A DNA stretch of 64,000 nucleotides, taken from positions 3,192,503-3,256,502 of the forward strand of contig NZ_CH672376.1 in assembly GCF_000153105.1 (NCBI RefSeq). The letters are read 5' to 3'. The stretch is from Blastopirellula marina DSM 3645. Lineage in GTDB: Bacteria; Planctomycetota; Planctomycetia; Pirellulales; Pirellulaceae. This document shows positions 45,901 to 54,395 of the stretch, one piece after another. A program made the position numbers and the translations under genes. The notes below the pieces were generated by a model. The model saw only the letters and a program-made list of their open reading frames with translations, was not told the DNA's origin and ran no database searches. How positions within the stretch are numbered: the first letter of the stretch is position 1; every line of letters begins with the position of its first letter.

Positions 45901-48900
45901 GCCGCTTCGCTGTCCGAGCTGAAGAACATGGTCAACGTCGCACTTGCGGATGCGGACAGCACGTTTGACCAGGCGGAAGCAAAAACATTTACTCCTAGCG
46001 ACAAGATTCGGTTAGCGATCGTCGCCGACAGTGTGCCGGCGCTGACCAAGAAGCTGATGATGGCATTGCCGCAACTGGGCAATTCCGCTTCGCGTCAGGT
46101 ACTAGAACAACAAGGGATCTTCTGTCGCGAACCGCTCGCTGCAATACCGCGTATTGCGTTTTTGTTTCCGGGCCAGGGATCGCAGTACGAAGGAATGTTG
46201 CGCGATCTGGTCCGCCAGTCGCCGGCTGCGGCTCAAATGATGTCAGAAGCGGACGCTGCGATGCGACGACTGGGCTATCCGATTTTTGCGGACTTGGCCT
46301 GGAACGCGCCGACGCAGCTTGGCGCCGACGTTTGGAAGACGCAGATCGCGATGCTATTGGCCGATCTGATCTGCCTGGCGGCCCTTTCGGAACGCGGCGT
46401 GAAACCGGATGTCGTGCTGGGACACAGCTACGGCGAGTTCCCCGCTTTGTACGCCGCAGGCGTTTGGAACCTGGACGCGGTCATTCGTATGACGCGGGCA
46501 CGCTGCGATGGAATCAACGCGACTTCGCTGAACAACGCCGGACTGTTGGCCACGACCGCTCCGCCAGAAGAGATCAAGCAGGTGATCGCCGCTTGCGGCT
46601 GCCAGGCCTATCTGGCCAACTACAACGCTCCTGATCAGACCGTGATCGGCGGCAAATTGGCGGCGCTGGAGCAGTTGTCCAATGCGCTGGCGGCCAAGTC
46701 GTATCCCACGCGAATCTTGGCGGTTCCGGCGGCGTTTCACACGCCGTTGATGGCCGGATCAAGCCGGATGCTGCAACAGGCGCTCGAAACGGCCGACATG
46801 CGAACGCCGCAAACGCCGTTTATCAGCACCGTTGATAACAACCTGACGGAAGATCCAGTCCGAATCCGTCGCAATCTGGGCGTGCAACTGACGACTCCTG
46901 TCAAATATGCCCCCTTGATTGAACAACTAGCGTTGGAGACGCCGACGATTTTTGTCGAGGTCGGCCCCCAACAAACGCTCACAAAACTGAACCGCCGGAT
47001 CCTTTCCGGCGATGCGACAGTGATTGCTTCCGATAATCCCAAGCATGGCGGCATCGAGCCCATTTTGTGCGTCGAAGCGCTGCTGGAATGCCTAGGAGTG
47101 AGAGCTCCCGTTGTCAGCACGCCGAAGCCTGTCCCCGCCAAGACGGCGACCGAGACGCGTGCGACGTTTACGGCTCCGCAACCGGCCGCTGCGGCTGTTG
47201 TTTCCCAACCCATAACTTCTTCGACGGACCGCGCGCCAGTTAAGCCGCAGCCTGTCGCTTCCTCCCGTAGTTCGATTAGCACCAACGAGAAGAACCAGAT
47301 GGACGATATTCCGCACTTTGACGCTACAGAGCGTCGTCGCGCGAAGATGCGTGGTTCTGCCCAGGCTTCGCCGCCTGCGGCATCGCCGCCGACTCCGGCT
47401 CCGGCCGTGGTCACGCCTCCCGCGCCGGCGCCGGTCGCAGCGCCAATTGTTCCGAGACCGACGTTTGCCGCCCCGCCAGCGCCTGTTGCGGTTCAACCGC
47501 CTGCACCGCAGCCAGCGCCGCCGACTCCGCCCCCTGCCCCGGTTGCGCCGGCGCCTGTGTCCGCTGCTGCGAGCAGCAAGAGCGAAGGGGTCGACCTGGA
47601 GAAATTCCTCGTCAACTTTGTGGTCGAGCAAACCGGATATCCGCCGGAAGTGGTCGATCTCGACGCTGATATGGAAGCCGATCTCGGTATCGACAGCATT
47701 AAGAAAGCCCAGCTGTTTGGTGAGCTGCAGGAATACTTCGACATCAGCACGTCGGCCACCGACTTGTCGCTGGATGACTTCCCGACGCTGCGTCACGTCA
47801 TGGACTTCCTCTCGGCCAGCGGACAAGGAAGCACTGCTCCGGCGGCGCCTACTCCAGTCGTTGCCCCGCCGCAACCGGTTGCTCCGGTCGCCGCCGCTGA
47901 GCCGGTCGCTGCTGCGTCTGATACGAGCCCGGCCGAGTTGGAATCATTTTTGGTCAACTTTGTGGTCGAGCAAACCGGTTATCCGCCGGAAGTGGTCGAC
48001 ATGGACGCGGATCTCGAAGCCGACTTGGGCATCGACAGCATCAAGAAGGCGCAGTTGTTTGGCGAGTTGCAGGAATACTTCGACATCAGCACGTCGGCCA
48101 CCGACATGTCGTTGGATGACTTCCCGACGCTGCGTCACGTTTTGAACTTCCTCTCGGCTAGCGGTCAAGCCAGCGAAAGCTCTGCGGCTGCTCCGGTCGC
48201 AACGCCGGCTGCGGTTTCGCCTCCGCCTATGGCGGAAACGCCTGCTGCGACGGGAACGAGCCCGGCCGAGCTGGAATCGTTTTTGGTCAACTTTGTGGTC
48301 GAGCAAACCGGTTATCCGCCGGAAGTGGTCGACATGGACGCGGATCTCGAAGCCGACTTGGGCATCGACAGCATCAAGAAGGCGCAGTTGTTTGGCGAGT
48401 TACAGGAATACTTCGACATCAGCACGTCGGCCACCGACATGTCGTTGGATGACTTCCCGACGCTGCGTCACGTCTTGAACTTCCTCGCGGGCAACGCATC
48501 TGCCGCGACCGAGGAACCAGCATCTTTTTCCCTGGCCGCTCCGGCGCCGGCTCTGGAAACTAAAGACAACGCGCCGGCCGCAGCTAGCAGCACTAATGGT
48601 GCTGCCGCTACGGAACTCAATGGTAAGAATTTGGATTTTGGCGCTGCAGCGCCCCTGACCCTCGTCGGCACGCCGTACGAAATGGGCTGGCGGCACGGCA
48701 GTCAATATCGCGCAGAGATTCGTCGCGTACTCCGCACCTATGCGGAGTACGTTGGCGAGTCGATTGACGAGCTCCCTGGTTCCGCTCACACGGCTCAGGC
48801 GTTGCAACTGCTGACGCCTGATCAATTGGATGAACTGCAAGGAATCGCTGACGCAATTGAGACACCGCTTAGCAATGTACTCGCTCATCACTTTGCGGTC

Positions 48901-51900
48901 GCAGAAACGCTGACCGGCATGGAGCAAGCCGCTTCGACTGGCCAGTCCGAAGGTTCGCTGTTGCACGCCGCTCAATTTGGCTCGCCGGTGATCAACCCGA
49001 TGCGCGAGACGATTCGGTTGGCGACGTTTTTGCGAAGGCCGACCAACGGCTTGTCGCACGTGGTGGTTGCTCCGATCGGCACGATGTTGGTGTTGGGGGG
49101 CGTGAACGCTGCAGGTTTGACTTTCAGCGGTGAGAACCATTCAGCTTATGTATTACAAAACGGCGTAGATCTGGAAGCCGCGATTGATCTGACGCTGCAT
49201 TCGCCCGCCGCAGCAGGCAATGTGGTTCTCGGCGATCTCCATGGTGGTCGTCTGGCCAGCGTTCAGTCGCACGGGCAACAACGGCAAGTCATCAGCGATC
49301 AACCGTCCATTCACTGCGGCAAGCGTCAGATGGCGCTCGCTGGCGGTGCTTCGCTGACCGAACAAGATGTCGATTCGAGCGAAGTCGCGAATCTGCTGCT
49401 GTCAGCCGATAGTGACGCTCTCGCCTTCTTGATCGATTTTGGATCGGGACAATTGTCTCTGAAGAAATCGACCACATCGCGATCGATGGAGCATTTCTCG
49501 CTCAACGGATTGTTTGCCGACGCCAACATTACGGCGCCGGCAGTTCGGCAGAAAGGTGCAGCGACTCCGCTGGCGCAGCCGCACGTCACCGCTCGTTTTG
49601 AGCTGGAAATGTGCGATTCGCCGCTATCCGCATCGTCGATGACGCCTGTTTTCCATGGCGCCGCAATCGTGCTGGGCGATGGAGAAACTGCCGCTGCACT
49701 GATCGAACAGCTGCAACAAGCGAGCGTTACGGTTTATCAAATCGCGGACGCATCCAATTTGGAGAGCGCCGTCGCGCAGGTTGAATCGATCTGTGCCGCC
49801 GGCCCTGCGCCGCACCTGTTTGTAACGACGGCGCGCGATGATCGCGCGAATCTGCGGTTTTCCGTCGAGTCGGCCTGGAACGCTCAGCAACAATCGTCCA
49901 TGGAAACGCCGCTGTTCGTTTGCCAGAAATGGCTATCTTTGGCGGATGCCGGTGGTTGGCTTGAGAATACGACGGTTGTCGCCGTGACCGCACTGGGCGG
50001 CGACTTCGGCTTCAGCCGCGGAGCGACGGCGGTTCAGGGGGGCGCTTTGACCGGGTTGATGAAAGCGATCTTCATCGAATACACCGTGATGCGCGGCGGC
50101 AAAGGCCCCCGCGTCAAAGCGTTCGATACCTGTTCGCAAGAATCACCGTGTCAGATCGCCTGCAACATCTTTGTCGAACTCGCTTCGGGCAATCAAGATT
50201 ACGAGGTTTCCTACACCGGCGGAGTGCGCCGGGTTCCGTTTGCGATGGACCGTCCTGCTGCGACCAAGGCTGCCGCCCAATTGCCGCAAGGAGTTTGGGT
50301 CGTTACCGGCGGCGCTCGCGGCATCACGGCGGCGTGTGCGTTGGAATTAGGGAAACGGTACGGCCTGAAACTGCATTTGATTGGCTCTAGCGAATTGCCG
50401 GCGATTGATCCCGCCTGGCGACAGTTGGATGAAGCGGGTCTGCAAAAACTGAAGGCCGAGACGATGATCGCGGCCCGCAATGCAGGCCAACAAGCGCCGC
50501 AAGCGTGGGAGCGGGTGCAGAAAAGCTTGGAGATCGACAAATCGCTACGCGCGTTTGTCGACAGCGGCGTTTCGGCCACGTACCATGCTTGCGATGTTTC
50601 GGATCGCGCCGCATTGGCGGTCGTGTTGGAAGAAATTCGCCGCGTCGATGGACCGATTTCCGGCATCTTGCATGGCGCCGGCATCGACAAATCTTGCCGA
50701 ATGGAAAAGAAACGTCGCGATGTCGTGCAGGCGACCATCGGCGTCAAAGATGGCGGCGTCGTCCATCTGGCGGCGCTGACCGAGCGGGATCCGATCCGAC
50801 ATTTCATCGGCTTCGGTTCCATCGCTGGTCGGCTCGGCAGCTTTGGGCAAGCCGACTATTGTCTGGCGAGCGATCTGCTCTGTAAACTGATGAACGCCTA
50901 CCGTCGCACGCGTCCGTGGGTCCGAGCTGTCGGCTTCCACTGGCACGGCTGGGATGAAGTCGGGATGGCGGCTCGCCCTGAAACGAAAAACGTTTTGAAC
51001 GATAAGAGCGCCTTAAAACTGATGCCGCTCGCCGAAGGCGTTGGCCATTTGATTCGCGAGATCGAGGCCGATGTTCCGCGCGGCGAGATTCTGATCACCG
51101 AGCGTCGTCATTGGCAACGTTTTGCCGATGGTTTGGGGATTTTGGCCGAGAGCCGCGCCGAAGCGAAGCCATCCGCAGCGCCGGCCGAACCTGTTTCAAC
51201 CGAGCCGCTGGGGCCAGCGGATGCTGCGGTGGAGTTGAGAACCGAACGATGCGAATTGAAACTGATCGATTCGCCGCTTGCTGCGGGAACACCGACCGCG
51301 CCTACGTTTGATGGGCCAGTTTGGATCTTGGGAGAAAACGCCGACGCGGTCGAACTCGAGCAACGACTGCAACAAGCAGGCGTCGAGGTCTATCGCTTTG
51401 GCGCACGCGCCGACCTGGACGAAACGCTGGCTTGGCTTGATGCGCTGCATCCCGAGAAACCGGCGAAGCGGCTCTTTTTGATGACCAGTCGTGATGCGTT
51501 GTCAGCCGACTCGCTGTCGGTCGCCGAGATTGATCGCCGTCGTCACGAAGGAATCATTGCTCCCTACTTCATCGCCCAAAATTGGTACAAGCGGCTCCTT
51601 AAGTTTCCGGAAGCAGGTACCGGCGATCTGGTCGCAGCAACTTCGCTGGGGGGAGATTTCGGCTTTGAGTCGACGGTGCAGACGCCTGACGGCGGCGGAG
51701 TCGCCGGCTTTATGAAGTCGCTGCATATTGAAGATTCGCGGCTCGACAATCGCGTCGCACGCTGCAAAGTGATCGACGCTCCGAGCGACGAATCGCCGGC
51801 GACTCTGTTTGACGCGCTGATGCGTGAACTTGCCGCCGATCAGCCGGAAGTTGAAGTGAGCTGGAGCCGCGGCGTTCGTCGTGTGATTCGGCCGATCGGA

Positions 51901-53697
51901 ACCCCGCTCGAACTGGGACCGGCCGCGAACATTCCACGTGGCGGAACTTGGGTCGTGACGGGTGGTGCTCGCGGGATTACCGCGATCGCCGCACGCGAGT
52001 TGGCGGCTCGCTACGGTTGGAAATTGCATCTGCTGGGCAAAAGTCCGGCGCCGCTGGCCGACGCCATCTGGCGCACTTTTGATGAAGAACAGCTGAAAAC
52101 CTACAAAACGCAGATCGCTCGAGAAGCGGTCGCCGCCGGCGGTTCGCCGGGTCAGGCATGGGATCGCGTGTTGAAAGACTGCGAGATTTTCAACAACCTG
52201 CAGAGGTTTGCGGATTCCGGCGTTCAGGCGACCTATCACCAGTGCGACGTCACCGATCGCGATGCGGTCGCAGCGGTGTTGGAAAAGGTGCGTCGCGTCG
52301 ATGGTCCGATCAACGGTCTGATGCATGGCGCCGGCTTGATTGAGCCGGGGCGATTTGATCACAAACGTCGACCGTTTGTCGAGAAGCTAATTCGCGCCAA
52401 GTTTGACGGGTTGCTTCATTTATTCGCGCTGACGCAGAAGGATCCGCTGACGCATTGCATCGGATTCGGCTCGATCAGCGGACGTTTTGGTGGGAACGGG
52501 CTGAGCGACTACGCGGCCGGAAACGACTCGATGTCGAAGGCGCTCGACTGGTTTCGCTCGACACGTCCTGATTGCACGACGCTCTGCATCCACTGGGAAT
52601 CGTGGGAAGGCGCCGGCATCGCGACGCTGTCTCGATTCGCCTGGGGACCGCGATCAGTGATGAAAATGAAATACATGCTGCCGGAAGAAGGAGTTCGGCG
52701 GATGGAAGAAGAAATGGCCGGCGGCGGATTGAAAGCGGAAACGCTTTACACGTTCGGCGACTTCTACCCGATGTTCTACCCGAACGAACAGTTCCCCTTA
52801 GGCGAGTTCCAACCTCGCTCTGGCGATGCGGTTGACGGCTCGTTTCCGCTGGTCGCGACTTCGCGTACTGAGGGAGACGAGTTTGTCGGCGACGTGCCGC
52901 TCGATCCGGTGAACGATCCTTTCTTGGCGTTGCATCGGCTGCGCGGCAAACCGTTGATGCCGGTTGTCGTAACGCTAGAAGCGCTGCGCGAAGCGGCCGA
53001 GTTGGCTTCTGGTAAAAAGGTGGTCGCCTTCTGTGACGTCGATATGATTGACGGCCTGGCGTTTCATACCGACAACGCAGCGACAGCCCAGGCGCGAGCC
53101 AAGATGGTGGGCGACCATGTCGCTGAGTGCCGCTGGACCTGCGATTTCCGGAATCGCACCGGCGGATTGATTCAAAAAGACCGACTTTACTTGCAAGCAA
53201 AGCTCGAACTGAGTGACGCGCCAGCTGCGATCACGGCCGATCTGCCGCCGTTTCCGAGCGAATGGAGCGCTGTCACGTATCCCGAGGATAGCGCCATCTA
53301 TCATGGCGCTCCGTTCCGCTGCTTAAAGGCGCTCAGTTGCGACTCGACAGGCGGTTGGGGACATATTGTCGCACAACCTTTGGCCGATCTGACGAAGCCT
53401 GAACGCGTGGAAGGGTGGCGCGTTCCATCGTGCGTGCTCGATTCGGCGCTTTATGCGTGCGGTTGTCAGCTGTATCTGCATAGCGAGGGGGCGATTTCGC
53501 TGCCGCGGAAGATTGAGCGATTGGAGCTTGGTCGTCTGCCGCGAGATGGCGAAAATTGCTACGTTCATTTTGTTTGTCGCGATGTGGCCGAAAAATCGGC
53601 GATCTACGATCTGACTCTGTTTGGTGAAAACGGAGACGTGATCTTGAAAGCGATTGGCTATCAGAAAGTGATTCTTGGCCGGGGAGGAATCGCATGA
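43000..53697 (+). CDS. PUFA synthase-like iterative type I polyketide/fatty acid synthase
   Basis: 3565 residues from the ATG at 43000, chosen for its TAGGAAAC ribosome site and because the KS domain begins ten residues later; the open frame runs back to 42802. Domains in order: active KS (about 10-470; C217, H349, H389), KS-like chain-length factor (490-935; Cys replaced by Thr695, one His kept at 863), malonyl-type AT (1045-1340; S1143 in GHSYGE, AFH ending at 1247), Ala/Pro linker, three ACPs (Ser1566, Ser1680, Ser1791 in GIDSIKKAQ), a penicillin acyltransferase-like C45 domain (1880-2180), KR1 (S2607, Y2620), KR2 (S3158, Y3171) and a hot-dog DH (H3312, D3481). No enoyl reductase, acyltransferase of AGPAT type or thioesterase is visible. 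The stop overlaps the next start. Confidence 0.93.
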   Translation: MTISTDRTDIPVAIVGMACRLPGAANLNEYWQLISEGRSAVGEVPADRLNRELYYHPDKGVRGKTYSTKAAVLSDRTFHRDRCPLPQDLIDSVDNTHLLMTETAAEAFRHAGYDPFQLKDRNCSVFIGHAQGSSRLGELTFRAYVDEAVALLEQTPEFQDLAPAERQAVEQQLLQDLLATIPEGAEGFRYLNCNMVAGTVAKAFGLNGSWLALNSACASSLHAMLMGARALQRGRADMVVVGGASDCKSDSLVLFSNAQTLTKDDSRPFDSGADGLIMSEGYVALVMKTLERAIADGDQIQAVVRGLGVATDGRGKSLWAPRKEGQMRAMRRAYRSGVDVSRLQYLECHATATQLGDATELETLREVLEPNFPKGKKIPITSAKANIGHALEAAGVAGMIKTILCMQHQQFPAAINIKELNTKVPWNESPFFVPMQPAPWSAPADGGPRCAAVNAFGIGGLNMHVVIDEYVGQTSEQITGGPRPVAETADDRAIAIIGLGCIAPGAAEINAFWETLQQGTDPKIEPPADRWSPLARQKAADKGIQVLGGFITDYAYDWRKHKVPPKQVLEADPLQFMFLDASEQALADAGYDRESIQRELCGVVIGTEFGGDFGDQLEMGLRLPEMQAKLTTLLQARGLAAEKIEAINQDFANVLLKKWPALVDETGSFTSSTLASRISKTLDLNGGAVAIDSGTTSGMSGIALCIDSLLSGDNDMMICAAGQRRMGITMFDGLRESGLLHCDAEPKNVLDAGYNGVVPSEGAAVVVLKRLSDARRDGDRIRAVIRGLGVATHDSPAEAMRMAVERASKIADIAPSEIQFVDIETDENNSSVSQSLSALAHEHTSPDRKQPLHLTSGTAQFGHMGGGSSLITVLKAALESQHHEVSAARELQQSTAAFNGSTASVQTATVNVKLGGRGVGAVASWSKGQAFYLMLDDGSVAPPKAIVQASTPSTAEPVQAARIVRLGAASLSELKNMVNVALADADSTFDQAEAKTFTPSDKIRLAIVADSVPALTKKLMMALPQLGNSASRQVLEQQGIFCREPLAAIPRIAFLFPGQGSQYEGMLRDLVRQSPAAAQMMSEADAAMRRLGYPIFADLAWNAPTQLGADVWKTQIAMLLADLICLAALSERGVKPDVVLGHSYGEFPALYAAGVWNLDAVIRMTRARCDGINATSLNNAGLLATTAPPEEIKQVIAACGCQAYLANYNAPDQTVIGGKLAALEQLSNALAAKSYPTRILAVPAAFHTPLMAGSSRMLQQALETADMRTPQTPFISTVDNNLTEDPVRIRRNLGVQLTTPVKYAPLIEQLALETPTIFVEVGPQQTLTKLNRRILSGDATVIASDNPKHGGIEPILCVEALLECLGVRAPVVSTPKPVPAKTATETRATFTAPQPAAAAVVSQPITSSTDRAPVKPQPVASSRSSISTNEKNQMDDIPHFDATERRRAKMRGSAQASPPAASPPTPAPAVVTPPAPAPVAAPIVPRPTFAAPPAPVAVQPPAPQPAPPTPPPAPVAPAPVSAAASSKSEGVDLEKFLVNFVVEQTGYPPEVVDLDADMEADLGIDSIKKAQLFGELQEYFDISTSATDLSLDDFPTLRHVMDFLSASGQGSTAPAAPTPVVAPPQPVAPVAAAEPVAAASDTSPAELESFLVNFVVEQTGYPPEVVDMDADLEADLGIDSIKKAQLFGELQEYFDISTSATDMSLDDFPTLRHVLNFLSASGQASESSAAAPVATPAAVSPPPMAETPAATGTSPAELESFLVNFVVEQTGYPPEVVDMDADLEADLGIDSIKKAQLFGELQEYFDISTSATDMSLDDFPTLRHVLNFLAGNASAATEEPASFSLAAPAPALETKDNAPAAASSTNGAAATELNGKNLDFGAAAPLTLVGTPYEMGWRHGSQYRAEIRRVLRTYAEYVGESIDELPGSAHTAQALQLLTPDQLDELQGIADAIETPLSNVLAHHFAVAETLTGMEQAASTGQSEGSLLHAAQFGSPVINPMRETIRLATFLRRPTNGLSHVVVAPIGTMLVLGGVNAAGLTFSGENHSAYVLQNGVDLEAAIDLTLHSPAAAGNVVLGDLHGGRLASVQSHGQQRQVISDQPSIHCGKRQMALAGGASLTEQDVDSSEVANLLLSADSDALAFLIDFGSGQLSLKKSTTSRSMEHFSLNGLFADANITAPAVRQKGAATPLAQPHVTARFELEMCDSPLSASSMTPVFHGAAIVLGDGETAAALIEQLQQASVTVYQIADASNLESAVAQVESICAAGPAPHLFVTTARDDRANLRFSVESAWNAQQQSSMETPLFVCQKWLSLADAGGWLENTTVVAVTALGGDFGFSRGATAVQGGALTGLMKAIFIEYTVMRGGKGPRVKAFDTCSQESPCQIACNIFVELASGNQDYEVSYTGGVRRVPFAMDRPAATKAAAQLPQGVWVVTGGARGITAACALELGKRYGLKLHLIGSSELPAIDPAWRQLDEAGLQKLKAETMIAARNAGQQAPQAWERVQKSLEIDKSLRAFVDSGVSATYHACDVSDRAALAVVLEEIRRVDGPISGILHGAGIDKSCRMEKKRRDVVQATIGVKDGGVVHLAALTERDPIRHFIGFGSIAGRLGSFGQADYCLASDLLCKLMNAYRRTRPWVRAVGFHWHGWDEVGMAARPETKNVLNDKSALKLMPLAEGVGHLIREIEADVPRGEILITERRHWQRFADGLGILAESRAEAKPSAAPAEPVSTEPLGPADAAVELRTERCELKLIDSPLAAGTPTAPTFDGPVWILGENADAVELEQRLQQAGVEVYRFGARADLDETLAWLDALHPEKPAKRLFLMTSRDALSADSLSVAEIDRRRHEGIIAPYFIAQNWYKRLLKFPEAGTGDLVAATSLGGDFGFESTVQTPDGGGVAGFMKSLHIEDSRLDNRVARCKVIDAPSDESPATLFDALMRELAADQPEVEVSWSRGVRRVIRPIGTPLELGPAANIPRGGTWVVTGGARGITAIAARELAARYGWKLHLLGKSPAPLADAIWRTFDEEQLKTYKTQIAREAVAAGGSPGQAWDRVLKDCEIFNNLQRFADSGVQATYHQCDVTDRDAVAAVLEKVRRVDGPINGLMHGAGLIEPGRFDHKRRPFVEKLIRAKFDGLLHLFALTQKDPLTHCIGFGSISGRFGGNGLSDYAAGNDSMSKALDWFRSTRPDCTTLCIHWESWEGAGIATLSRFAWGPRSVMKMKYMLPEEGVRRMEEEMAGGGLKAETLYTFGDFYPMFYPNEQFPLGEFQPRSGDAVDGSFPLVATSRTEGDEFVGDVPLDPVNDPFLALHRLRGKPLMPVVVTLEALREAAELASGKKVVAFCDVDMIDGLAFHTDNAATAQARAKMVGDHVAECRWTCDFRNRTGGLIQKDRLYLQAKLELSDAPAAITADLPPFPSEWSAVTYPEDSAIYHGAPFRCLKALSCDSTGGWGHIVAQPLADLTKPERVEGWRVPSCVLDSALYACGCQLYLHSEGAISLPRKIERLELGRLPRDGENCYVHFVCRDVAEKSAIYDLTLFGENGDVILKAIGYQKVILGRGGIA
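47923..48487 (+). repeat. Near-identical tandem ACP coding repeats 2 and 3
   Basis: The segments 47923-48154 and 48256-48487, exactly 333 bases apart, differ at only a handful of positions, almost all silent. ACP1 (about 47590-47815) is clearly more diverged. This is expected for recently duplicated or gene-converted carrier domains. Confidence 0.9.
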
Positions 53698-54395
53698 TTT
53701 TTTCACCGACCTGGATCGTTCGGTACGTCGCGGATACGCGTCGATTGCCGATCGATCATCAAGACGCTTGGCTGAGCGCCGCAGAAGAGGCCGAACTGGC
53801 GTTTTTCGCGCATGAAAATCGCCGTCGGCAATGGCTGCGCGCACGCTGGATCGCCAAGCGTTTGATCGCCCTGTCGAATGAGTCGGCCGATTTACGGCGG
53901 GTAGAAATATTGTCCCGTTCACCTGTTGGATTGGGGGCAGCGCCGCAGGTTTTTGTGGATGGGCAACCGTCGCAACACCGCATTTCTCTTTCTCATGCGG
54001 GCGACGCCGTATTGGTCGGAATGACGACCGACGCGACGTCCATCGGCGTTGATCTGGCTTGGGACGTTCCGCAAGACAAGCAATTTTCGCGTGCTTGGTT
54101 TAGTGAGCGTGAACAAGCTTGGCTTGCCGAACGTCCGGAGTCGGCTTCCCTGTTATGGGGACTGAAAGAAGCGATTTTCAAATCACAGGGAGACAGCCAG
54201 GCCTGGAACCCGCGAAGCGTAGAAATCGAATCGTATTGCGATCGAGAAGTTCGTTGCTCGTTGTTTGGACGCCGACTCGCTCCCCTCTCGACGTGGATTC
54301 GCACGTCCCCTCGAGGAACCGCGACGGCAGTTTGGCAAGCAATTACTCATGATTCTCCAGTCGCCGCTCGGCAGGAGTTTACTTCATGTTTGTGA
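53694..54395 (+). CDS. 4'-Phosphopantetheinyl transferase (Sfp type)
   Basis: A 233-residue enzyme that attaches the CoA-derived phosphopantetheine arm to carrier proteins, here presumably the three ACPs of the synthase. It shows the Sfp-type motifs: ISLSHAGD (substrate and magnesium region), IGVDLAW (acidic metal site, with Leu-Ala where Val/Ile-Glu is usual) and WGLKEAIFKSQG (the W..KEA..K motif). Its ATG overlaps the stop of the synthase gene (ATGA), so it is coupled to its substrate. The changed residue after GVD deserves a check, but the rest is intact. Confidence 0.93.
   Translation: MIFSPTWIVRYVADTRRLPIDHQDAWLSAAEEAELAFFAHENRRRQWLRARWIAKRLIALSNESADLRRVEILSRSPVGLGAAPQVFVDGQPSQHRISLSHAGDAVLVGMTTDATSIGVDLAWDVPQDKQFSRAWFSEREQAWLAERPESASLLWGLKEAIFKSQGDSQAWNPRSVEIESYCDREVRCSLFGRRLAPLSTWIRTSPRGTATAVWQAITHDSPVAARQEFTSCL

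Noticed and set aside
47590-48490. Regularly spaced repeats resembling an array
   Set aside because: They are three in-frame ACP domains with 111-114 residue spacing, not CRISPR repeats or a tandem DNA repeat of other origin.
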